This document shows, in pieces, positions 55,226 through 64,000 of a stretch of DNA of 64,000 nt. Source of the DNA: Sordariomycetes sp. S80-01Y (lineage: Eukaryota; Ascomycota; Sordariomycetes); the NCBI GenBank assembly GCA_037042185.1, contig JAXQJY010000030.1, forward strand, positions 186,001 through 250,000, written 5' to 3'. The notes beneath the pieces are model-generated. The model was not told the DNA's origin. It saw only the letters and a program-made list of their open reading frames with translations, and did not search any database. A program made the translations under genes and the position numbers. How positions within the stretch are numbered: the stretch's first letter is position 1; every line of letters begins with the position of its first letter.

Positions 55226-55743
55226 GGCGTTGAGGCATGACGGGCAACTGTTTGAGCATCTACCCGCCATTTGCATGTATATATATTTATAGCGTTGAAG
55301 CCTGACGATCCAGGCGCTGGGAGTCCTACGATCATTGTCGGAAGCTGACATCAACAACCATAGAGATGAATAACGAGAGATGATGCGGAGTTGACATCCA
55401 TCGTGAGCGAAGACGACACGACTGTGATTTGAACACTAGTACTAAGTGGTAACAGGGTTAATTTACAGGGGGATTGCGGGGGATTGGCGGTGGTTCTTGG
55501 AGGTGCCGTAGTGTAGGTACCATAGCTGGAGCTCCCCACTGTTCCCGGCACTTACCCACTGGCCGTCCCGGGAACGGGGACCCCTGTGGACCTCGACTTC
55601 GTCATCGAAATTTCTCATCCCCTTTCCCATCATCAGCCCATCATCGACGGCACTCTTCGTGCAGATAGTCTGTAGGATCACGGTCTTTTTCTCCTTCTTT
55701 TCCTCATACACCTCACTGCATACTATTTGGGGCCTCAAGCACC
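55226..55743 (+). promoter_or_regulatory. Spacer and promoter of the steroid-reductase-like gene
   Basis: 518 bases between two genes on the same strand. A+T-rich just after the deubiquitinase (TATATATATTTATA near 55278-55291), which probably marks its 3' processing region. C/T-rich near 55660-55710 before the next start. Confidence 0.4.
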
Positions 55744-56703
55744 ATGTTCGACATCAACATCGACCCGGCCGCGCTCAGGATGGACAGTCTGAGCTCCATC
55801 GTCGAGAGCTACCCTCCCACGCGTGAGAGCTGGGAGGCTGTCCTCAGGTTCTGGCAGTGGTCGTTCCCGATTGTGAGTGTCCCATGCTAGATTTGTCACT
55901 GGTCCTGACTCTAAAACCTCCAGTTCGGCTCCTTTCAATGGATCATCAAGTGGTACGGCATGGGCAAAACCTCGACCAACTCTGCCCTCAACCTCCCTGG
56001 CCGCTTTGCCTGGATGAGCATGGAATGCCCCGGCTTCCTCACCCTCACTTACATCATGCTCACCCTCCCGCGCCTCAGTGGTAGCTCCTTTGGCAGCCTT
56101 CCCTGGCAGAACCAGCTGCTCGCCGGGCTCTTCGTCCTGCACTATCTCTACCGCGCGATCGCCTTTCCCCTGATGCAGCCCAGCATGAGTCCCATCCACC
56201 CCTTGGTCTGGATCGCCGCCATGGTCTTCCAGCTGTTCAACGCCACCGTGCTGGGAAGCTGGCTCGCCGCCTACGGGCCCGTGTCCGCCTCCTCGTGGGA
56301 CGCGCAGACGCCCACCCCGCAGTTCGTCCTCGGCGTCGCCGTCTTCTACCTCGGCCTGACGGGCAACTTCTACCACGACGAGGTGCTGCGCGAGATTCGC
56401 CGCAAGGAGGCGCGCCGTCAAGCTGCGGCGTCGGAAAAGGGCGTCAAGGTCGACAAGGTGTACAGGATCCCGCAGGCGGGGCTGTTCAGGTACGTGCTCT
56501 TCCCGCACTACCTGTGCGAGTGGATCGAGTGGACCGGCTTTTGGATGGCGTGCGGATGGAGCTGCGAGCCCGCCATGGCGTTTGTGGTGAATGAGGTGGC
56601 TGTCATGTTGCCGAGGGCGAGGAATGGCTATGATTGGTACGTTGACACCTTTGGAAAGGACAAGATTCAGGGGAAGTGGGTGGTCGTCCCGTTCATCTAT
56701 TAA
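55744..56703 (+). CDS. Steroid 5-alpha-reductase family membrane enzyme (SRD5A1-like)
   Basis: Two exons (55744..55872 and 55924..56703), joined by a 51-nt GTGAGT...CAG intron, give 302 residues. Several hydrophobic helices cover most of the chain. The C-terminal domain contains LGLTGNFYHDEVLREIR, then YRIPQAGLFRYVLFPHYLCE, WIEWTGFWMA and the closing WYVDTFGKDKIQGKWVVVPF. This is the NADPH-binding 3-oxo-5-alpha-steroid 4-dehydrogenase layout. Relatives reduce the C4-C5 double bond of 3-oxo steroids or act on polyprenols and enoyl-CoA in the endoplasmic reticulum; the fungal substrate is not known. Its 3' end faces the rhodopsin-like gene 132 bases away. Confidence 0.9.
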
Positions 56704-56835
56704 GCCGGCCTTACGGCCAGTACGTGGATGAAACATGGCGCTGGGACGAATAAAGCATTCAAAAAGATTACGCTATTCGGGTATCGTCATGATTCGAGCG
56801 CTTCAAACTGTAAATGTCGTTCCTTGCATGGCTGT

Positions 56836-58050
56836 TCATACATACAGCCTCTGCGTGTCCCCGCCGCTGTCGGCTCTTGTCCTCGCACTCCACCCCTCAT
56901 CATCCATTCCCTCATCAACTATGTCCCTATCACCCATGGCACTCCTGGTATCAAAGTTCTTGTGGACCTGAATCTCGATGCCCCCGGAGCTGTTCGACGT
57001 AAGCGTCGCATCCGTATCCAAATCCCCCTTCCTGGCACCAAGGCCCCTCTCCCGCTCAAAGCTGCGCAGGTGGATGTTCCCATCCGCCCCTCGGCCGGAG
57101 CGCTTCGACGAGTCGGAGAAGGACGTGATGAGGCGCGGGAAGACCTTGACGAACAGCGGCTTGAGGGCCGGAACGCAGGCGCACACGATGGCGACGTTGA
57201 TCTCGAGGCCCGACCAGATCGCAATGTCAACGCCTTTGACGGGCTGCTCATCAATGGGCGCCGAATTGTTCACGTAGAGGGAGTGGAGGCGGATAATGGC
57301 CACGATGCAGGCACTACGGCTGTCAGTGAGACGCGGACAAAGGGGACAACGAGCGGAACTCACAAGCCACCGCATGCAAACACCCCCATGAGCACGAACT
57401 TGGCCCGTCTTGCGATCTGGATGCTTCTGAGAAACGGCATGGGTGATATCAACAGCGCAATGTCGTTCAGGATGTTGATCCCCGCAAAGGCGTAGTGCTG
57501 CACGGAGCGGTCGATGCAGCTCCCCGGGATGCTGTCGTCCCAGTACTTCTGGACGGGCACGCACGTGATGATTGTCGAGAAGACGCAGAACAGGCCGTAG
57601 ATGGTGAGGTAGATTATGAGGCCCAGGAAGAGCCGCTGCGCCGTGCGCTGGTGGAAGATGCGCTTGCACTGGAAGCAGATGCTGAACTTGACGCTGAAGT
57701 GCGTGATGGTGTAGGCCGTGATGGTCGCGAGCAGGGACTGGAGGAAGTTGGGGAGCACGGCGTAGTCGACTGCATCGCCAAGGCCGTATCGGATCTCTGA
57801 GAAGTGTGTCAGCTTATATCCTTGAGGGAGGTCGAGGGGCATACTGACGCTCCATGACTGAGATTAGAAACCCTAGGGTCCCAAATGCGGCAATGGTGAT
57901 GAAGATGTCGTCGGTCCCGATGGCTCGTACGAGCATCAGGCGGGTGAAGAGCCTCATCACCACCGCCACGACTGCTAGGGTGGTGAAAACGAAGAGCGAT
58001 ATCACCAGCCCATGGTTCCGTTCAACGATGTCGATGTCGGCGACGTACAT
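56836..58050 (-). CDS. Rhodopsin-like fungal integral membrane protein (PTH11/SAT5-related, no CFEM)
   Basis: Three exons (complement of 56836..57313, 57364..57796, 57849..58050) give 370 residues. Seven hydrophobic segments can be followed, beginning LVISLFVFTTLAVVAVVMRL. The family landmarks are visible: DDIFITIAAF after helix 2, RYGLGDAVDY across the first junction, IPGSCIDRS in the extracellular loop, DIALLISPMPFL, and GGFACIVAIIRLHSLY across the second junction. The soluble C-terminal tail of about 100 residues is Ser/Gly/Asp rich. There is no cysteine-rich CFEM domain at the N-terminus, which separates it from classical PTH11. Such proteins are proposed receptors; the ligand is unknown. 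The acceptor of exon 3 has an alternative six bases away. Confidence 0.83.
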
Positions 58051-58991
58051 CCTGTCGAGTTGTCGTGGACTCGAAGGTCACCGACAGCTACCGCCGCTAC
58101 CATGTACCGCTGCCCATCAACGGCGTGAGAGGCAAGTCTCGCGTAAGTATTGTGATTGTAGGCGTTGCGGATGTTTCCGTGTAGGCGACCAGCTCCCGTC
58201 GGCAACTTCGGTAGTTGGTCTTCTTGGTGTCTGACGTCGATTCCCTCGGATCACGGTGCCTTTCCTTTAATGATGAAATTCGTTACTCGGTGGAAACAAG
58301 TCGTTGTTGGGTTTGAGTGTTCTTTGGCCTTGAGCTCCTCATCCGAGACGCCCGCATGAGTGAGGTTGTCGTCCTCACTTACATGGACAGCGGATGCGAC
58401 GCTCTTTCATTAACTCTGGCCCAGGACCTCGCTTACGGCGCGAGTCTGAATGTCTCGGTTCAAGGACCTGGAGCGGTGCAGCCTCCGCGGGGTTTTTTTT
58501 CGAGGGATGTCTTGCTTTTTCCTGTCTGTCAATGGTGAGGCCGTCTGCATTCCGTGTCTTGGGGCTAGGTCGGCATTTCTGAACGGTGGGAAATGAGACT
58601 GCATTCCAAAGGGTCTCAGACCTGTCTGCCGAACTTCCACTCGAGATGGTCTTGGTTCATTCATTCATATATTCATACGGCTTGCCCTCTCCGACGGCGC
58701 GGCCGCCCTGTCTAAGATTTCCTCCTCGTTCTGCTCGCGACGGGCGAGGCTGAGGTGGTCGCAGGGCTTAGCTGAAGTGAAGCTCTGGTGGCTGCGGAAC
58801 TTCGCGATCGATTTAGCTTTGGCCTCGGCTTGCGTCACTCAATCCAGAGCTCTAGGCCCTCCTCATTGTCTTTCCTCTCTCCAAGCTGAATCGGAAAGGG
58901 AATAGCTGAATACGGCCTCCAAGCTTCAATCAAGCCCAGCCAACACGTCCCCCTGCCCCAGCCAAACGTTCCTCATCCAGCATGTCCCGTC
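58051..58991. other. Spacer between the rhodopsin-like gene and the kinase 3' end
   Basis: 940 bases holding the receptor-like gene's promoter. No additional gene. A run of nine T lies at about 58493-58501. Confidence 0.45.
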
Positions 58992-60757
58992 CTATCTCCA
59001 GAGGCCGGGGTCCGGGTGTAAGAATCTCGCGTGACTACCAAATGCCTTTCCATACCTTTCGTCCCACCGTTCCCGATGCGACTTTGCCTTTTCCGGATTT
59101 GTGTAATGGACGGTCCAGGGATGCGAGGCAATCTGGTAGACCGTCATGCGTCCCTGGGCGTCTTTCACTAGAATCTGGTAACTTTGTCAGCATGTCATCA
59201 TTGTGAGGTTTAAGGTTGGAATATACTACTTACACTGCGGATGAGATGTTCTGACGCTCTGCTGATGGTCTCTGGAATATAGAGTGTTCCTGTTAGCCTA
59301 CTGGAGGCTTCATTGTCATCTCTCCCGTAGAAGGACGGCAGGCAGCCAAGCAGCATCTCGTACATGATGACGCCCAGCGACCATATATCAACCGTGTGAT
59401 CGTAGCGGAAACTCCGACGCGGCCTCTTGATTACCGTTTCTGGAGCACTGTACTCCACGGTCCCAAAGCCCGACGTGCTCTCTTGCTTGCTCCCGCGCGG
59501 TGCAGACGTTCGAATTGCGAAGCCAAAGTCGCAGATCTTGAGCTGCCCGCCCTCCAAAATGAGGATGTTGTCCGGCTTCAGGTCCCGGTGCCAGATGCAT
59601 CTGCTGTGGATATAGTCCAGGGCCGAGGCAATGTCGTAGACGTACCGCGCCGCGCACCTCTCGTTGAGTGCCCGATACGGCACGCTGTCCAGCATGTCGC
59701 CGAGAGTACCGCGGCCAGCGAACTCGAGCACGAGGACCACAGAATGGTGCGTCTGCCACAAGCCGTAGAGCTTTATGATGTTGTCGTGCACGAGCCGGTG
59801 GTGGATGTCCACCTCGCGCTTGAGCCACTCAAGGCTCGCCTTGTGCTTGGCCTTCGTGATGACCTTTGTGGCGACGGGGAAGTTGGTCTCCTTGTCCGTC
59901 GACTTCCACACGCAACCGTAGGAACCACTTCCCAGTTCTTGCCTGGTTGTGAACAATTCAGGGCGAAATGTGCCGGGGGCCTGGCCAAAATTCGCTGCGG
60001 CGAAGACGTTGAGGGGTGTGTGCTGCTGAAGGAACTTGACTTGCTCCATGGGTCGTCTCATTTTGAACTTCAAGCGTAGAGGATCTTCAGGTGTTTCTTT
60101 TCCGACTGTAATGATCTGCTTAGACTCATGAGAAATGATAGTGTTGGTTTCCGATGATCCTGCTGGAGACGATTTTGCTGACTGAAGGTGTTCGTGACGG
60201 TGCGCGCTCGACCTCATTGGCCTCGACGACGGGGCTTTTCTCTGTGTCAAGATCTCGAGAAGCTTCTTCTCCCAAAATCGAGCTGGCTTCTTCATATCCT
60301 TTGCTTCTCGGCTTAGAGACTTATCGGGGGGCGCGTTTCGAAGTTTGGCGGGAGAGGGCCTCGCCGAACCTGACCTTCCATTGGCTTCTTCATGCTCGCC
60401 CGGTCGTGTATTCTTCTCCTCTTTCGTCCCCTTTATGGCCACTTGGTCCGTAGATCTATATTCCTGTGAGCCTTGATGAGCCTCTGTCGAGTTTTTCCGT
60501 GAACGGGCGAGTTGATTGATCTTTAGAGTAGGCTTGAGCCGGTCTGCGCTGAGGAGCTTATCCCTCGGTGTGACAAGTCTAGCATCAACCAAAGGTGCAA
60601 GATGCTGACTCTTGTGGCCATAAATCGCGACCAGCTCTGAACGATGGGTTGGAATAAGAAATTCGTCTCTCATATTCCGTTCGGTTGGCCTGTGCTTATG
60701 CATGGCCCTTGTTGCTGAAGGTGAGTGTCGATGGTCTGGCCTACGTGCGATTGACAA
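58992..60757 (-). CDS. Serine/threonine protein kinase with long basic N-terminal extension
   Basis: Two exons (complement of 58992..59174 and 59234..60757), joined by a 59-nt GTAAGT...CAG intron, give 568 residues. Without the second exon the kinase fold would lack its last helices; splicing restores ILVKDAQGRMTVYQIASHPW. The kinase motifs are the Gly-rich loop GSGSYG (276-281), Lys298 in VATKV, HRDLKPDN (390-397), DFG (410-412) and SAPE (437-440). The first 260 residues are basic and disordered, with many Ser, Lys and Arg. The general features fit a CAMK-like or polo/aurora-like class, but I cannot place it in a named subfamily. A TATAAATTATAG-like element lies about 40-50 bases upstream of the chosen start, so a downstream ATG (for example at 60703) is possible. 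Confidence 0.88.
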
Positions 60758-61543
60758 ATATCAGAGCCTGCCAACGATGTCCAAGCGCCACCGCTATAAT
60801 TTATACCAACTGTTGGAAATACAAAAGTTAGAGTCTGGGATCCTCAAAGAGTTTATTATCGGGTTTTCTCTACCAACGCCCCGTGGTTGGCTATTGCTTC
60901 ATACATCCGTAGCCCTCAGGCGGTCTAGAAGGGCCCCCTATGCCACGATATCAATGGTAAAATAAGATACTAGCCAGTCCATTAAAAAATCCCATTCTTT
61001 CCAAGTTCGCTCGTTAGTGATGTACCGTGAAGATCCCTTTTCCCATGTTTGTCGTGGTGTACTTGCGCCTCAGCTGTCAGATCTCGTGATGGCGGCGGTG
61101 ACTGCACATCGCACGCCACAAATGTCGCTAGCACGCAAGAGTAATCTTAGCGGTTACACTTCAGCGACAGGTAAGACCATATTTTGTGGCTTCAATATAG
61201 CCGCAGATAGGAATCAAGCACGCGCATGTGTGAACCTTGATCAATTCACAGCGTAGAATCTGAAAGGTGCGCCGGCGGCTCGACAAAGGCTAAGTTGGCC
61301 AATTTCCTTCCATACGTGAATCTAGCTCAAGTACACTCGACAGGAACACTCAGGAGTTGGTTGCATCTAAGTCTCATTGGTGACATTATAGACCATTTTA
61401 TTTCCTAAGGGCATCTTTGCTCTGGCTCAACGATCGAAGCCGATGGCCTTCACAGAGTTTAAGAGCAGGGCGTCTCGCAAGGGCTCAACCCGCAGGGAAG
61501 GGGATGTATTGATTCGAAATGGAGAAAAAAATGCATTAAATCA
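60758..61543. other. Spacer between kinase and MFS pump
   Basis: 786 bases with the kinase promoter (TATA-like sequence near 60797-60808) and the pump's downstream side. A 79-codon frame at 61017-61256 has no support. Confidence 0.45.
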
Positions 61544-63347
61544 TTAATCGGATTCATCCGTCTGGCCAGTCCTCTCAACCGTCGCATCTACTCTCATCGT
61601 AAACTCTCTTGTCGGGTCGTACAAGAACGCCGCAGCAACAGTAGCCAACACGACGAAGCAACCACCAGAAATCCACACATGTCTGAATGCCAACGCGTAA
61701 GTATCCTTATACGCCTCGTCTCCCGCGGTGATGATGCCTTTGGTGATCCCCGGAATCATGTCCAGCGCAGTGTTGTTGTGCGCTGTCAGAGCCGTGATGA
61801 AATCCGGGACGAACTCTGCCTCCAAACCCTTGTCGACTGCTGCCTCTCCGACTTTGACAGGCAGGTGTGTCATCTGATCTTGGAACAGCGCGTTGTAAAT
61901 GGCGATGCCGATGGTACCTCCCAGTGAGCGGACGCTGATGATGAGACCGCTGGCAATTGCGATGAGTTCTGGAGGAGTGGACAGCTGGCCTACGGTGATG
62001 AGCGTCGTCAAAGTCATGCCAAGAGCCACTCCCAAGAGCACAGGGTACCCCCACACAGGTGTGTCTGTGTGACGATTCGTCGTGGCCATGGCGGCGAAGA
62101 AGGCAATGAAGATTGCGAAGGCGAAGACGGTGACCCATCGTACCTTGCTTGTCGCGGCGCAGTAGAAGCCGGTGACAGCTGCGCCGACCATCGAAGCAAT
62201 CAGCATGATCGAGTATCGGGTGCCCACGAGAAGCGCATCCGTCTCGTACAAGACGCCGACCTGGAACGCAAAGTAGGTGTTTGCCGCGAAGAACGCAACG
62301 CCTTCGGCGAAAACACAGAAGAGCGCGATTGAGAAGTTGCGGTTGCCAGTGAACAGGCCGTGGTGGAACATGCCATCCTTCTTGAACCACCCGGCGTAGA
62401 CAATCAGAGCGATAGCCAAGGCCAGTCCAACGGCGAATGTTGCGGAGACGTGCGGGTTGCTCCAGGGGTAAGGAGCCCGTGACCACGAGAGTCCGAGGCA
62501 GAAAAGGACCAGACCCGAGGCGAGCAGGAAGTAGGCGATCCAATCCAACTTTCGGAGCTTCTCGACATTTCTTCCGCTGTACTCTCTTTGCTTGCCGGTC
62601 GGGGGCGGGTTGTATGCCACCACGCAGAGGATCGTTGCCAGGAGGAACCAGCCCATGGCCATGTAGAAGTAGTTCCTGAAGCCGTCCGCAGCCGGATCGT
62701 TGGTCCTGTTCAAGGCACCACCAACAATAAGCCCGGTGATGCTTCCAAGTCCGTTGGAGATCATGTTAAGAGCCTGTCCGTGGGCTCTCCACTTGCGAGG
62801 GAGAACCTCCGAGGTGACAGTGTGAAGCAACGGTTGCGCCCCAAAGGACACTCCAATGACGCAGAATCCGCCGATGGCCATGTTCATTGTGCTAGCTTGA
62901 GCCACGATGAGAGACCCTGCGGCGCCAAATGCTGTTAAAACGACGAGAAACCATTTTCGTCCCCAGTAGTCGGCTGCCTGGGACACGATGGGCCCGAGCA
63001 CGACGGTGAGGATGGTGATTGGGGCCGAAAACCAAGATACCCGAGTCCTATCGTGGAAATGACCAGCGATAGTCTGGCCTTGCTATGTTCTGTCAGAATA
63101 AAATATATGGGCAGGTCGTGTATTGACTCACAGCGCCGGCCCCTACAAGCGACACAAGTTGCGCAAAGTATATCAAGCAAACCGCAAGAACAGCCAAAGA
63201 CGTCCTCAGCGTCAACCGGGGCTGCTCAACTTCGGATTTCGTATCTTCGCTGCTACTTGAGCCTCTGTCCCTTGAATCGTCTTGCGAGACAAAGTCATTC
63301 TTCCTGCTATCGGCAGAGCCAACGCTGTCGTTCTTTTCGGATGTCAT
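61544..63347 (-). CDS. MFS efflux pump, 14-TM DHA2/Tri12-like class
   Basis: Two exons (complement of 61544..63082 and 63132..63347), joined by a 49-nt GTGAGT...TAG intron, give 584 residues. The acceptor was chosen because it alone keeps phase and yields a helix followed by QAADYWGRKWFL, the MFS loop 2-3 signature. SEVLPRKWRAHGQALNMISN and GLGSITGLIVGGAL are the hallmarks of the trichothecene-efflux-like (Tri12) and siderophore-like branch. About 14 transmembrane helices are interspersed with short loops, between a Ser/Asp/Lys-rich cytoplasmic N-terminus of about 45 residues and a short C-terminus. It probably exports a small toxic compound or siderophore by proton antiport; the substrate is unknown. 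No biosynthetic genes adjoin it inside the window. Confidence 0.9.
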
Positions 63348-64000
63348 TGTCGATGCTGATCTGTCTGTGCAGCGTGACGGACGGATGAAGAGGGGAAGAA
63401 CGAGGGAGCGAGTAAGGTGCGTCTCAAATGACTACATGTATCAGACACTCGATTAAGCACATTTTGAAGCAGGGTTGTAAAGGGATACCGCACGTGTCAA
63501 GGGGGGGTTGAAAGGGGGCTATGTCCGCAAGGCCAACGCGCGTTATACTCGGGCCCGAGCCTTCTCGATTTACCCTATCCAGCTCAGATCTGAAATATGT
63601 TTGAGCACGATGCAGCATCTGCAGGTGACAGAAGCGCGCCAGGTTCGCCCACGCTTCCTTGGAATCCCGCCGCACGTTGGCTTATGTCACTGTCTCACTC
63701 TGAGTCGGGGCCGAGACCATGCAGCGGACACGCGGTAGTCAGGTCCGCCGGAAACCTTGATGTCTCAGACGAGCCCCTGAAAAGCCCTCGCTAGATATTT
63801 GTCTTGCTTGGCCAAGCTCCTGTGATGCTTCTGGCGAGAGATTGACGCTACGGGAGTTTGCTACTGCGGCGGACATGGCAGATTGCTGGCTGCTAGCACT
63901 AGGGCTGCGCTTCACCCGAAACATAAAGTCGTATATGCCGGTGGCCGTCTCTCCGAGATCTAGAGCCCTGCGCGGGGAACTATACCCCTGACGCTCTGAT
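63348..64000. promoter_or_regulatory. Upstream region of the MFS pump and window end
   Basis: 653 bases with short overlapping frames only. Pyrimidine-rich on the minus strand near 63380-63410. No gene is supported up to the window edge. Confidence 0.4.

Noticed and set aside
55735-56736. 333-codon minus-strand frame
   Set aside because: Antisense to the spliced steroid-reductase-like gene, which has family motifs on the plus strand.

Overview
The window is nuclear DNA of a filamentous ascomycete (Pezizomycotina; Sordariomycetes is the best guess, by inference). It has short introns of about 50-70 nt with GTAAGT-like donors and CAG/TAG acceptors, strong third-position G/C bias in coding exons, three Zn(II)2Cys6 regulators, a fungal DUF1304 protein, a rhodopsin-like fungal membrane receptor family member, and genes on both strands with no operons. 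I called about 22 protein genes and one tRNA gene, and rebuilt multi-exon models from splice sites and frame agreement.

Layout. 0-2 kb: high-affinity phosphate permease of the PHO-4/PHO89 type. 2-9 kb: a long stretch with no gene I can support. 9-16 kb: FHS-type sugar permease, cis-CaaD-like tautomerase, mitochondrial phosphate carrier. 16-21 kb: a decayed 12-bp tandem repeat, a Ulp1-like cysteine protease with a long disordered tail, and methylmalonate-semialdehyde dehydrogenase. 22-28.5 kb: a PhyH-type dioxygenase, a Dal5/ACS-type transporter and a Zn2Cys6 regulator, which look like a small metabolic module. 28.5-33.8 kb: two weak small genes, tRNA-Leu(CAG), a DUF1304 protein and the ribosome-assembly factor SDA1. 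34-37.7 kb: a gene-poor island with two further blocks of the 12-bp repeat, interrupted coding relics, a zinc-finger-like terminal exon and a small coiled-coil gene. 38.9-39.7 kb: histone H2A.Z. 40.5-51.6 kb: cytochrome P450, Zn2Cys6 regulator, SDR, a zinc-finger hypothetical, a second SDR and a second Zn2Cys6 regulator, which is a possible tailoring-enzyme cluster without a core synthase in view. 52-64 kb: a MINDY-type deubiquitinase ending in a CaaX box, a steroid 5-alpha-reductase family enzyme, a rhodopsin-like membrane protein, a protein kinase and a 14-TM-class MFS efflux pump.

How the genes fit together. Housekeeping genes (SDA1, H2A.Z, phosphate carrier, MMSDH, MINDY) are interspersed with two accessory groups (22-28.5 kb and 40.5-51.6 kb) in which a regulator sits divergent from or next to oxidoreductases or a transporter. 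The most unusual sequence-level signal is the degenerate 12-bp repeat (consensus near ATCAACACTCAT), present at three separated loci in the same orientation. Two of those loci bracket the damaged coding relics between SDA1 and H2A.Z.
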